From assembly GCA_937864925.1 (NCBI GenBank), contig CALMFH010000233.1, forward strand, positions 1 through 35,213: a stretch of DNA of 35,213 bases, read 5' to 3'. Positions within the stretch are counted from its first letter, which is position 1; each line of letters opens with the position of its first letter. Below, one piece after another: positions 8,559 through 16,326 of the stretch. Below the pieces are notes generated by a model. The model saw nothing but the letters and a program-made list of their open reading frames with translations. It made no database searches and had not been told where the DNA came from. The translations under genes were made by a program, and so were the position numbers. The stretch comes from an uncultured Alphaproteobacteria bacterium. Lineage in GTDB: Bacteria; Pseudomonadota; Alphaproteobacteria; Rhizobiales; Ancalomicrobiaceae.

Positions 8559-9353
8559 ATGGCACGGGTCGAGGTGACGATCACCGATCGAGTGGCCGAG
8601 GTGGCGCTGGCGCGCCCGGAGAAGAAGAACGCCCTCGACATGGCGATGTTCGAGGAGATCACCGCCGCCGGCGAGGCGTTGAAACGGAACCCCGAGGTGC
8701 GCGCCGTGGTGCTCACCGGGCGCGGTGGCGATTTCTGCGCCGGCCTCGATCTGGCGATGTTCGGAACGATCGCCGCCGATCTACCGGCGCTCACGGCGCA
8801 GTTGTTCGATCTCGCCCCCGGCGAGGTCGCCAACATCTTCCAGAAGCCCGCACATGTCTGGCAGGAGCTGGAGATCCCGGTGATCGCCGCACTCCGCGGC
8901 GTCGTCTTCGGTGGCGGCCTGCAGATCGCCCTCGGCGCCGACATGCGCTTCGCCGCGCCCGACACCCGCCTGTCGGTGATGGAGATCCGCTGGGGCCTGA
9001 TCCCCGACATGGGGATCACGCGGTCGCTGCCGCGCCTCACTCGCATCGACGTCGCCAAGGAACTCATGATGACCGGCCGCATCGTCGAGGCTCCGGAGGC
9101 CCGTGACATCGGCCTCCTGACCCGCGTCGTCGACGACCCCCTCGCCGCCGCCCATGCGACGGCGCGCGACATCGCCGGCCGCTCCCCCGATGCGATCCGC
9201 CGCGCCAAGATCCTGCTCGATCGCGCCTGGACCCTGCCGCCGGCCGAGAGTCTGGCGCTCGAGGCACGGTTGCAGAGCGAGATCATCGGTCGGCCGGCAC
9301 AACTCGCCGCCGTCGCCGCCGCACTCGGCGGTCGGCCGGCGAAATCCGGCTGA
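8559..9353 (+). CDS. Crotonase/enoyl-CoA hydratase family protein
   Basis: A 264-residue acyl-CoA enzyme of the crotonase fold. The oxyanion-hole segments are GRGGDFCAGLDL (about residues 54-65) and LRGVVFGGGLQIALGAD (112-128). The position of the first catalytic Glu of true hydratases (rat Glu144) holds Gln122; the second (Glu164) is kept as Glu142; and Asp150 follows in WGLIPDMG. The Glu/Asp spacing of 8 matches the Glu196/Asp204 pair of delta(3,5)-delta(2,4)-dienoyl-CoA isomerase, so hydratase activity is doubtful and isomerase or another reaction is as likely. It is transcribed away from the glycerate kinase gene and converges on the GntR gene at 9399. Confidence 0.92.
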   Translation: MARVEVTITDRVAEVALARPEKKNALDMAMFEEITAAGEALKRNPEVRAVVLTGRGGDFCAGLDLAMFGTIAADLPALTAQLFDLAPGEVANIFQKPAHVWQELEIPVIAALRGVVFGGGLQIALGADMRFAAPDTRLSVMEIRWGLIPDMGITRSLPRLTRIDVAKELMMTGRIVEAPEARDIGLLTRVVDDPLAAAHATARDIAGRSPDAIRRAKILLDRAWTLPPAESLALEARLQSEIIGRPAQLAAVAAALGGRPAKSG

Positions 9354-9398
9354 TCGCCGCGACCCGCAACGGCAGCCGGCCGGCCGTTCGGTCGCTGC

Positions 9399-10139
9399 TC
9401 AGCCGGCGATCGTGGTCGCGGCCACGGCTTCGCGATGCCGCTCGTCGACCGCGCCGATGTGGGCGCGGAGGATCACCTCCGCCGCCGCCGGATCGGGGTC
9501 GGCGAAGGCCGCGATCAGCGCCCGATGTTCGGGCGCCGTCTCCCGCTTCGACGCCACCGAACCGCGGCGGGCGAAATAGCGCAGGGCACCGACCCGGCCG
9601 GCGATCAGCGCATGGGCCTGGACCAGGAAGCGGTTGCCGCTCATGTCGAAGAAGGCGTCGTGGAAGGCGGCGTCGGCCTTGGCCGCGGTCAGGAGATCAC
9701 CGGCCGCCTCTGCCGCTTCCATCTCCGCCTCGGCGGCGCGCATGCGCTCGAGCGTCGCGGCGCGGGCGCGGTCGTGCGACAGACGGAGTGCCTCACTCTC
9801 CAACATGGCGCGGAATTCACAGAGCTCGGTGACGTCGCGTTCGGTCGGGGCGAAGACGAAACTGCCACGCTGGGGCCGGATCACCACCAGTCCCTGCAAC
9901 TGCAGCGCCGCCAACGCCTCGCGCACCGGCGTCCGGCTGGTGCCGAGGAGGGTGGCGATGCGGTCCTCCGAGATCGGCTCGCCGAGCCCGAGCTCCCCGT
10001 AGACGATCGCCTCGCGGATCCGCGCCTCGGCCAGCGCGGCGAGCGGTGGTGGCCGTTCGCGCACCAGCACGCCGAGCGCCCCGCCGTCGCGCCGCGATCT
10101 CGCGGATCCCGGCCGAGCATCGGTTTCGCGTTTCGCCAC
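9399..10139 (-). CDS. GntR family transcriptional regulator, FCD subfamily
   Basis: A 246-residue regulator starting at GTG 10139, chosen because GAGGGAGA lies 5 nt upstream and the protein then begins shortly before the DNA-binding domain. The open frame runs further upstream but crosses the divergent gene. The winged helix-turn-helix shows IATLLGTSRTPVREALAAL; the FCD domain shows the Asp/His set (DAAFHDAFFD, EHRALIAA, LRAHIGAV). It is divergent from the dehydrogenase-TRAP-aroQ-aroE-like cluster, so it is the likely controller of that cluster. A perfect palindrome GGTATACC at 10239-10246 lies between them. The inducer is probably a carboxylic acid, judging by the family and the TRAP transporter. 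Confidence 0.92.
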   Translation of the reverse strand: MAKRETDARPGSARSRRDGGALGVLVRERPPPLAALAEARIREAIVYGELGLGEPISEDRIATLLGTSRTPVREALAALQLQGLVVIRPQRGSFVFAPTERDVTELCEFRAMLESEALRLSHDRARAATLERMRAAEAEMEAAEAAGDLLTAAKADAAFHDAFFDMSGNRFLVQAHALIAGRVGALRYFARRGSVASKRETAPEHRALIAAFADPDPAAAEVILRAHIGAVDERHREAVAATTIAG

Positions 10140-10144
10140 GGTCG

Positions 10145-10152
10145 TCTCCCTC
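10145..10152 (-). promoter_or_regulatory. Ribosome binding site deciding a GTG start
   Basis: GAGGGAGA on the minus strand, 5 nt before the GTG at 10139 of the second GntR gene. Confidence 0.7.
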
Positions 10153-10235
10153 GGAGCATGGTTCGCACCGTCGCTCCTTCCGTCGCGCCGGGATCCGGGG
10201 CGGCTGGAGCGCGGATCGTCGCTTGACAGCTGAGG

Positions 10236-10249
10236 TACGGTATACCAGT
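10236..10249. promoter_or_regulatory. GGTATACC palindrome, candidate GntR/FCD operator
   Basis: The 8-bp perfect palindrome GGTATACC (10239-10246) sits within TACGGTATACCAGT, in the 168-nt gap between the GntR gene and the divergent dehydrogenase gene. Operators of this AT-centred palindromic form are common for FCD regulators of TRAP operons. The palindrome is observed; binding is inferred. Confidence 0.55.
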
Positions 10250-10307
10250 TTGTCGATCCTCGGAACACCGGAAATTTCCCCCGGGGCCGACGGAGATGCG
10301 GGGCGCG

Positions 10308-11048
10308 ATGGCGGGAACGCTGGCGGGACGGGCGGCGATCGTGACCGGCGCGGCGCGCGGGATCGGCCTCGCCGTGGCGTGCCGCCTCGCCGCAGAGGGC
10401 TGTCGCGTCGCCGTCTGGGACGTCGACCTCGCGCCCTTCGATGCCGCCGCCGCCGGGTTCGAGCCGTTCCATCGTGCCGTCGTCGACGTCGCCGATGCCG
10501 ATGCCGTCGTCCGGGCCTTCGAAACGGCGCGTCGCGCCGCCGGTGCGATCGACATCCTGGTCAACAACGCCGGCATCAACGGACCGGTGGTGCCGGTCTG
10601 GGACTATCCGCTCGATGCCTGGAAGCGGGTGCTCGCGGTTGATCTCGACGGTGTCTTCAACGGCTGTCGTACGGCGATCCCCCATATGCGCGAACGCCGG
10701 CAGGGGCGGATCGTCAACATCGCCTCGATGGCGGGTAAGGACGGTGTTCCCTTCATCTCGGCCTATTCGGCCGCCAAGGGCGGGGTCATCGCCTTCACCA
10801 AGGCGATCGCCAAGGAGCTCGCCCAGGACGGGGTTCTGGTGAACTGCATCGCGCCCGCCATGGCCGAGACCGACCTGATGGCGGAGATGACCGCCGACCA
10901 TATCGCGACGATGAAGGCCAAGATCCCGATGGGCCGTTTCCTCCGGGTCGACGAGGTGGCGGCGCTCGTCGCCTGGATCGTCGGTCCCGACTGCAGCTTC
11001 ACCACGGGCTTCACCTTCGATCTGAGCGGGGGACGCGCGACCTATTGA
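10308..11048 (+). CDS. Short-chain dehydrogenase/reductase (SDR)
   Basis: A 246-residue classical SDR. The cofactor motif TGAARGIG (residues 13-20), NNAG (86-89) and the catalytic Ser140, Tyr153 and Lys157 (YSAAK) are all present. An acidic Asp follows the second strand (VWDVD), which favours NAD(H) over NADP(H). The ATG at 10308 is chosen because an upstream ATG at 10296 directly abuts the only GGAG. It is the first gene of the cluster facing the GntR regulator and is followed 221 nt later by the TRAP operon. In this setting it may oxidise the imported hydroxy acid or a pathway intermediate, such as a quinate-like cyclitol acid; that role is inferred. Confidence 0.92.
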   Translation: MAGTLAGRAAIVTGAARGIGLAVACRLAAEGCRVAVWDVDLAPFDAAAAGFEPFHRAVVDVADADAVVRAFETARRAAGAIDILVNNAGINGPVVPVWDYPLDAWKRVLAVDLDGVFNGCRTAIPHMRERRQGRIVNIASMAGKDGVPFISAYSAAKGGVIAFTKAIAKELAQDGVLVNCIAPAMAETDLMAEMTADHIATMKAKIPMGRFLRVDEVAALVAWIVGPDCSFTTGFTFDLSGGRATY

Positions 11049-11255
11049 CGAGCGGAGACGACGTCGCGTCGGGCGAGAGCGGCGAGATCGATGTGGGAAC
11101 GCGAAACGGCATTTGACCCCTCCGAGACGTCGGTCTTTGATGACGCGACGATCGGATCGAGGGGCGCCGGATCGAAGAGACGCGGAGTTCGTTCGCGACG
11201 TCGGCGCCGCCGTCTCGCGAGATGGAAGTCCGAGACCGAACGGTAACGACGAGAC

Positions 11256-11263
11256 AGGGAGGA
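11256..11263 (+). promoter_or_regulatory. Ribosome binding site deciding the dctP start
   Basis: AGGGAGGA lies 6 nt before the ATG at 11270 and precedes a proper signal peptide. Confidence 0.8.
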
Positions 11264-11269
11264 ACCCCA

Positions 11270-12268
11270 ATGAAAATTTCCATCGACCGCCGCACCGTGA
11301 TCGCCGCCGTCGCCGGCCTCGCCGCCACCGTCGCCTTCGGCGCCGGCGCCGTCGCCCAGCAGAAGGTGTTGCTGCGCCTGTCCTCGCCGGCGTCGGCCAC
11401 CGACCAGCGCGCCCTCGGTCTCGAAAAGTACTTCGGCCCGGCCGTCGCCGACTTCGCCACGTTCCAGCCGCACTGGAACGCCTCGCTGTTCAAGCAGGGC
11501 ACCGAGCTGGAGGCGATCGCCCGCGGCAACCTCGAAATGTCGATCGCTTCGGCGCAGGAACTGTCGACCATCATCCCGGCCTGGTCGATCTTCACCGCCG
11601 GCTATCTGCTGCGCGACGCCGAGCACCAGAAGAAGGTGTTCTCGAGCGGCGTCATGGACGACCTGAAGAAGCAGACCGAGGACAAGCTCGGGGTGAAGCT
11701 CCTGTCGGTGATGTATCTCGGCAAGCGCCACGTCAATCTGCGCACCGACAAGGAGGTGAAGACCCCCGACGATCTCGCCGGCGTCAAGTTGCGCATGCCG
11801 GGCTCCGAAGCCTGGCTCTTCCTCGGCAAGGCGCTCGGCGCCAATCCGCTGCCGCTCGCCTTCACCGAGGTCTACACGGCGTTGCAGACCGGCGCCATCG
11901 ACGGTCAGGACAACCCGCTGCCGACCGACAAGGACGCCAAGTTCTACGAGGTGACCAAGCAGATCGTGCTGACCGCCCACCTCGTCGACCAGAACTACCT
12001 CACCATCTCCAAGAAGGTGTGGGACGGCCTCACCCCGGCCCAGCAGGCGACGGTGCAGAAGGCCGCCGACGAGGCCTGCGAGGCGGCGCGCCGGGCCCAG
12101 CTCGCGCTGGAGGCCGAACTCGAGGCCTTCTTCAAGGAGAAGGGCCTCAAGGTCTACGCCCCCGACATCGACGCCTTCCGCAAGAAGGTCCAGGCCGAAT
12201 ACCTCGCCTCCAAGTTCGCCAAGGACTGGCCGGCGGGTCTCGTCGACAAGATCAACGCGATCAAGTGA
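11270..12268 (+). CDS. dctP: TRAP transporter substrate-binding protein DctP
   Basis: A 332-residue periplasmic protein that captures a carboxylate for the DctQM membrane unit. The signal peptide has a basic start (MKISIDRR), a hydrophobic core and an AVA/Q cleavage site near residue 29. The body shows DctP-family features: the ligand Arg in VKLRMPGSEAW, then AFTEVYTALQTGAIDGQDNPL and HLVDQNYLTISKKVW. The start is set by AGGGAGGA 6 nt upstream. dctQ follows after 100 nt that contain two hairpins, and dctM overlaps dctQ. The neighbouring aroQ and aroE-like genes point to a quinate- or shikimate-type ligand, but the sequence alone does not settle it. Confidence 0.94.
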   Translation: MKISIDRRTVIAAVAGLAATVAFGAGAVAQQKVLLRLSSPASATDQRALGLEKYFGPAVADFATFQPHWNASLFKQGTELEAIARGNLEMSIASAQELSTIIPAWSIFTAGYLLRDAEHQKKVFSSGVMDDLKKQTEDKLGVKLLSVMYLGKRHVNLRTDKEVKTPDDLAGVKLRMPGSEAWLFLGKALGANPLPLAFTEVYTALQTGAIDGQDNPLPTDKDAKFYEVTKQIVLTAHLVDQNYLTISKKVWDGLTPAQQATVQKAADEACEAARRAQLALEAELEAFFKEKGLKVYAPDIDAFRKKVQAEYLASKFAKDWPAGLVDKINAIK

Positions 12269-12275
12269 CGGTCGC

Positions 12276-12297
12276 GGGAGCGAGATCTCTCGTTCCC
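12276..12297 (+). promoter_or_regulatory. Hairpin just after dctP
   Basis: GGGAGCGAGA (12276-12285) faces TCTCGTTCCC (12288-12297), with one G-T pair and a 2-nt centre. It begins 8 nt after the dctP stop and lacks a T-run. It is the first of two adjacent hairpins. Confidence 0.5.
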
Positions 12298-12305
12298 CCG
12301 GATCC

Positions 12306-12330
12306 GGGAGCGCCGCCACGCGGCGCTCCC
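12306..12330 (+). promoter_or_regulatory. Intercistronic hairpin between dctP and dctQ
   Basis: GGGAGCGCCGC (12306-12316) and GCGGCGCTCCC (12320-12330) form a perfect 11-bp stem with a 3-nt loop and no following T-run. Its place between the binding-protein gene and the membrane-subunit genes suggests transcript stabilisation or attenuation favouring dctP. Confidence 0.65.
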
Positions 12331-12368
12331 TCCGGTCGCGTCGCACCGCATCGACGAGGTGACACCCG

Positions 12369-12863
12369 ATGGCGATCCTGAAGTTCCTGCACCGGCGAGC
12401 CGAGGACGTCATGGTCCTGTTGATGGTCGCCATGTTCGTCGCCTTCATCGTCCAGATCGGCTCGCGCTACGTCTTCAACGCGCCGGTCGACTGGGCCTAC
12501 GAGGTGATCCTGATCACCTGGCTGTGGGCGGTGTTCTGGGGTGCGGCCTTCCTGGTCTCCGACCGCGATCACGTGAAGTTCGACGTGATCTACAACATGG
12601 GCTCGTCGCGGACCCGGCGGATCCACGCGCTCCTGTCGGCGATCGCGCTGGCGGTCGGCTTCGCCGCGTCGCTACCGGCGACCTGGGATTTCGTCACCTT
12701 CAAGAAGATCCGCTCGACCGACATCATCGGCGTGCGTTTCGACTACGTCTTCTCCGTCTATCTGATCTTCCTGGTGGCGGTGATCGGTCACTATCTGCTG
12801 CGCTGCTGGCGTCTGGTCCGGGGTGACGACCTCGCCACGCTGGAGCGGGAGGAGAATCCGTGA
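12369..12863 (+). CDS. dctQ: TRAP transporter small permease DctQ
   Basis: A 164-residue inner-membrane protein with four predicted hydrophobic segments (around residues 15-35, 50-70, 88-108 and 125-148). It includes the conserved NAPVDWAYEVILITWLWAVFWGAAF region, typical of DctQ. GAGGTGA precedes the ATG at 12369. It ends by overlapping dctM (GTGA), so the two are probably translationally coupled. It has no catalytic role of its own and assembles with DctM. Confidence 0.93.
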   Translation: MAILKFLHRRAEDVMVLLMVAMFVAFIVQIGSRYVFNAPVDWAYEVILITWLWAVFWGAAFLVSDRDHVKFDVIYNMGSSRTRRIHALLSAIALAVGFAASLPATWDFVTFKKIRSTDIIGVRFDYVFSVYLIFLVAVIGHYLLRCWRLVRGDDLATLEREENP

Positions 12864-14161
12864 GCGCCGCCTTCTTCTGGTGCATCATCGCCCTCTTCGC
12901 CCTCGCCGGCATCGGCGCGCCGGTCGCCCTGTCGATGATCGTCTCGTCGATCCTCTATCTCTTCCTCAAGGGCCAGGACGTCGGGCTGGCCGCCGAGCAG
13001 ATGATCCAGGGCCTCTACGACGGCTTCCTTCTGCTCGCCATCCCGCTGTTCATCACCGCCGCCAACATCATGAACGCCGGCACCATCTCGGAGCGGCTGT
13101 TGAAGTTCTGTCTGGCGCTGGTCGGCCGTTTCCGCGGTGGCCTCGGCCACGTCAACGTCATCGCCAACATGATCTTCGCCGGCATGTCGGGATCGGCGGT
13201 GGCCGACGCCGTCGGCCTCGGCAAGATCATCATCGAGATGATGCGGCGGGACAATCGCTACTCCGCCGGCTATGCCGCGGCGATCACCGCCGCCGCCTCG
13301 ACCATCGGCCCGATCATCCCGCCGTCGATCCCGATGGTGATGTACGCCCTCGTCTCCGACACCTCGATCGGCTACCTGTTCCTCGGCGGCTTCATCCCCG
13401 GCATCATGATGGGGCTGGCGCTGATGGCCCTCAACGCCCGCATGGCGCGGGTGGAGAACGTGCCGCTGGAGGAGCCGATCCCGGCACGCGAGTTGCCACG
13501 GCTGACCTTCCGCGCCTTTCCGGCGTTGATGATGCCGGTGATCCTGCTCTACGGCATCTACGGCGGCGCCACGACGCCGACCGAAGCCGCCGCCATCGCC
13601 GCGCTCTACGCCCTGATCCTCGCCACCTTCTTCTACCGCGCCGTTTCGCTTTCGACGCTGCGCCAGGTCTTCCTCGAGAGCGGTCGCGCCTCGGCCTCGG
13701 TCGGCGTGATCATCGGCGCCTCGCTGATCTTCAACTATATCGTCGCCGCCGAGAACATCCCGGCGCAGATGGCGGTCCTGCTCAAGGGGCTCGACGTCTC
13801 GCCGCTCACCTTCCTGCTCGGCGTCAACCTGCTGTTCCTGATCCTCGGTTGCCTGCTCGACGCCACCACCATCATCCTGGTGATCATCCCCCTGTTCCTG
13901 CCGACCTGCCGAGCCCTCGGCATCGACCTCGTCCACTTCGGCGTCACAGCGGTGGTCAACTGCATGATCGGGTTGATCACCCCGCCCTACGGCGTTCTGC
14001 TCTTCGTCATCAACGCCATCACCGGCATTTCGCTCAGGACCATCGTCGCCGCGATCTGGCCCTACATCGGTGTGCTGGTGGCGGCGCTCGGGGTCATGCT
14101 GCTGGTGCCGGACACGGTGCTGTTCCTGCCGAAGATGTTCGGCTACGTCGGGGGGCGGTGA
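12860..14161 (+). CDS. dctM: TRAP transporter large permease DctM
   Basis: A 433-residue polytopic inner-membrane protein, the sodium-coupled transport subunit of the TRAP system. It carries the family hallmarks: FAGMSGSAVADAVGLG, then AAASTIGPIIPPSIPMVMYA, and later GLITPPYGVLLFVINAI. Length and hydrophobic pattern are those of a complete DctM. The start is GTG with GGGAGGAG upstream, and its first four bases overlap the end of dctQ. AroQ follows after 108 nt. Confidence 0.95.
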   Translation: MSAAFFWCIIALFALAGIGAPVALSMIVSSILYLFLKGQDVGLAAEQMIQGLYDGFLLLAIPLFITAANIMNAGTISERLLKFCLALVGRFRGGLGHVNVIANMIFAGMSGSAVADAVGLGKIIIEMMRRDNRYSAGYAAAITAAASTIGPIIPPSIPMVMYALVSDTSIGYLFLGGFIPGIMMGLALMALNARMARVENVPLEEPIPARELPRLTFRAFPALMMPVILLYGIYGGATTPTEAAAIAALYALILATFFYRAVSLSTLRQVFLESGRASASVGVIIGASLIFNYIVAAENIPAQMAVLLKGLDVSPLTFLLGVNLLFLILGCLLDATTIILVIIPLFLPTCRALGIDLVHFGVTAVVNCMIGLITPPYGVLLFVINAITGISLRTIVAAIWPYIGVLVAALGVMLLVPDTVLFLPKMFGYVGGR

Positions 14162-14257
14162 CGGTCGAGCGGTCGCGGCGCGGGCCGTCGATCACCGGCC
14201 AGACTTGCGATAGACAGCAACGGAAAGACCCGGCCGCGGGACCGCGCCACAGACCTC

Positions 14258-14262
14258 GGGAG
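14258..14262 (+). promoter_or_regulatory. Ribosome binding site supporting a TTG start
   Basis: GGGAG lies 7 nt before the TTG at 14270. No ATG or GTG is available at this position in the frame. Confidence 0.65.
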
Positions 14263-14269
14263 AACGACC

Positions 14270-14719
14270 TTGAGCCGCCTCGCCTTCGTCCTCAACGGAC
14301 CGAACCTCAACCTGCTCGGCAAGCGCCAGCCGCACATCTACGGCTCGGAGACCCTCGCCGACGTAGAGGCCGACTGCCGCACCCTGGCCGCCGACCTCTG
14401 CCTCGACCTGCGCTTCCATCAGTCGAACCGCGAATACGAGATCATCGACTGGATCCACGAGGCCCGCGAGGTCGCCTGCGGCATCGTCATCAACCCCGGT
14501 GCCTTCACCCACACCTCGGTCGCCATCCTCGACGCCCTCAACGCCTTCGATGGCCCGGTGATCGAGGTGCACATCTCCAACGTCCACAAGCGCGAGGCCT
14601 TCCGCCATCACTCCTACGTGTCGCTCAGGGCCGACGGGGTGATCGCCGGCCTCGGCACCCAGGGTTACGGCCTGGCGTTGCGCCGGATCGCGCATCTCAC
14701 CGCCGCCGCGGCGACCTGA
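14270..14719 (+). CDS. aroQ: Type II 3-dehydroquinate dehydratase AroQ
   Basis: A 149-residue cytoplasmic enzyme interconverting 3-dehydroquinate and 3-dehydroshikimate. Family signatures are clear: [14 protein letters not shown] (residues 8-21), the catalytic Tyr24 in HIYG and Arg19 in the mobile loop, [24 protein letters not shown] and VIEVHISN. The usual Glu of the loop motif REP is Gln20 here. The start is TTG, supported by GGGAG 7 nt upstream. The type II enzyme serves either chorismate synthesis or quinate/shikimate breakdown; the TRAP operon upstream and the unusual AroE relative downstream favour a catabolic role. A second, housekeeping aroQ or aroD elsewhere in the genome would support that. 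Confidence 0.95.
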   Translation: MSRLAFVLNGPNLNLLGKRQPHIYGSETLADVEADCRTLAADLCLDLRFHQSNREYEIIDWIHEAREVACGIVINPGAFTHTSVAILDALNAFDGPVIEVHISNVHKREAFRHHSYVSLRADGVIAGLGTQGYGLALRRIAHLTAAAAT

Positions 14720-14750
14720 GCGCCCGCACCACGCACCCGACGGAGAGCCC

Positions 14751-15587
14751 ATGATCAGCGGCCGGACGAAACTCGTCGCCCACATCGGTCACCCGACCGA
14801 GAGCTTCAAGGCGCCGCTGGTCTACAATCCGTGGTTCGAGCACGTCGGTGCCGATGCCGTCGTCGTCCCGATGGGGGTGAAGGCGGGCGATCTCGCCGCC
14901 ATCCTGCGGCCGCTGTTCCGCATGTCGAACATCCTCGGCGCGCTGATCACCATGCCGCACAAGGTCGAGGTGGTCGGCCTCCTCGACGAGGTGACGACCG
15001 CGGTGAAGGTGGCGGGCTCCTGCAACGCCGTCCGGCTCGAACCGGACGGCCGGCTGACCGGCGACATGTTCGACGGCGAAGGGTTCGTCCGCGGCGTGCT
15101 GCGCAAGGGCCGGCGTCTCGCCGGCGCCCGCGCCCTGGTGGTCGGATCGGGTGGTGTCGGCTCGGCCATCGCCGCCGCGCTCGCCGGCGCCGGCGTGGCG
15201 ACGCTGGCGCTCGCCGACGCGCGGCCCGCCTCGGCCGAGGCCCTCGCGGCGCGGCTCTCGGCCCATCATCCGGGGCTCGAGGTCGTGACCGGCTCGACCG
15301 ATCCGGACGGCTTCGACATCGTCGTCAACGCCACGCCGCTCGGCATGACCTCCGGCGACCCGCTGCCGCTCGATGTCGAGCGCATCGCCCCTTCCGCCCT
15401 GGTCGGCGAGGTGGTGATGAAGGAGGTCCACACCCCGTTCCTACGCGCCGCGCTCGCCCGTGGCTGCGAGGTGCAGGTCGGCACCGACATGCTGTTCGAG
15501 ATGATCCCGGCCTATCTCGAATTCTTCGACCTGCCGGTCGCCACTCCCGACCGGTTGCGCGCCCTCGCCCGGCTCGAGCCGGCGTGA
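14751..15587 (+). CDS. Shikimate/quinate dehydrogenase-like protein (AroE family, divergent active site)
   Basis: A 278-residue AroE-family dehydrogenase. Retained are the catalytic Lys71 (ITMPHK), Asn92 (SCNAV), Asp108 (GDMFDGEGF, where canonical enzymes read GDNTDG) and a nucleotide-binding loop GSGGVGSA (132-139). The canonical N-terminal Ser pair that holds the shikimate carboxylate (SxSP) is replaced by Phe19 and Ala21 (ESFKAPLVYN). It is therefore probably not the biosynthetic shikimate dehydrogenase but acts on a related cyclic acid. GGAGAG precedes the ATG. It starts 31 nt after aroQ in the same direction and is convergent with the next gene, so it ends the TRAP cluster. Confidence 0.88.
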   Translation: MISGRTKLVAHIGHPTESFKAPLVYNPWFEHVGADAVVVPMGVKAGDLAAILRPLFRMSNILGALITMPHKVEVVGLLDEVTTAVKVAGSCNAVRLEPDGRLTGDMFDGEGFVRGVLRKGRRLAGARALVVGSGGVGSAIAAALAGAGVATLALADARPASAEALAARLSAHHPGLEVVTGSTDPDGFDIVVNATPLGMTSGDPLPLDVERIAPSALVGEVVMKEVHTPFLRAALARGCEVQVGTDMLFEMIPAYLEFFDLPVATPDRLRALARLEPA

Positions 15588-15633
15588 TCCCGCCACCCGC
15601 GGACGCCGACGCGTCCGAACGCGGTCGTCGGGA

Positions 15634-16326
15634 TCAGGCCGGCGCCATGCCGTTGCGGCGTTTGACCGCTTCGGTCTCCGGGGCGGCGAGGAAGGCGAGG
15701 AACTCGCGCGCCGCGTCGCGGTCACCGGCGCGGCCGGCGATCGCTGCGGCGAACAGAGTCTCGTGGGCGACGGTCGGCGGCAGCGGGCCGGCGAGGACGA
15801 TGCCGGGCACGCCGATCAGTTCGCTGGTCTGCTGGAAGCCGATCTCGGCGTCGCCGCGCGCCACCATGGTACCGACCGGGACCCCGGCCGGCGCCTGACG
15901 CAACCGCGGACCGACCTCGGCGTCGAGGCCCCAGCGCTTCAGCAGGCTCATCAGATAGGTGCCGCTCGGTCCGGTCGAATAGCCGACGGTCGCGGCACGG
16001 CGTACCGCCTCGCGCACCGCTGCCTCGTCGCCGAAGGTGAGCGGTCCGGCATCCGCCTTCGTCGCCACGGCGAGCGCCGAGAGCGCGAAGCCGACACGCG
16101 AGCCGGCGACGAGATGGCCGTCCGCCTCGAGTTTTTCCAGGGCATCGCTCGCCAGGGCGACGACGTCGAACCCTTCGCCATCTCGCACCCGCCGCGCCGC
16201 ATCGACGCCGCCGACCGACTCGAACGTCACCGTCCGCCCGGTCTTCTCTCGATATGCCTCGACCAGTTCCGCCAGAATCTGGCGCGTCGCCATCGACGAG
16301 ATGCCCTTCAGGTCTCCGCCCGTCAC
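15634..16326 (-). CDS. Substrate-binding-fold protein, ModA/molybdate-binding-like
   Basis: A 230-residue protein resembling type 2 periplasmic binding proteins of the ModA kind: LKGISSMATRQILAELVEAY at the start, then ESVGGVDAARRVRDGEGFDVVALASDALEKL, GYSTGPSGTYLMSLLKRWGL, ARGDAEIGFQQTSELIGVPG and a final REFLAFLAAPETEAVKR. The start is taken as GTG 16326, preceded by GAGAGAGAAG. The frame is open far upstream but runs antisense to the secretion genes there. No signal peptide is visible with this start, so it may be cytoplasmic, or the true start may differ. No transporter genes are adjacent. It is convergent with the AroE-like gene. Ligand unknown. Confidence 0.8.
   Translation of the reverse strand: MTGGDLKGISSMATRQILAELVEAYREKTGRTVTFESVGGVDAARRVRDGEGFDVVALASDALEKLEADGHLVAGSRVGFALSALAVATKADAGPLTFGDEAAVREAVRRAATVGYSTGPSGTYLMSLLKRWGLDAEVGPRLRQAPAGVPVGTMVARGDAEIGFQQTSELIGVPGIVLAGPLPPTVAHETLFAAAIAGRAGDRDAAREFLAFLAAPETEAVKRRNGMAPA

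Noticed and set aside
9352-9420. Inverted GATCGCCG and CGGCGATC between the convergent crotonase and GntR genes as a shared terminator
   Set aside because: The arms are about 50 nt apart and there is no T-run. In DNA this GC-rich, such short matches are expected by chance.
10223-10246. TTGACA (10223-10228) with TATACC (10241-10246) as a sigma-70 promoter
   Set aside because: The spacer is only 12 nt, too short for a standard promoter. TATACC is better explained as part of the GGTATACC palindrome.
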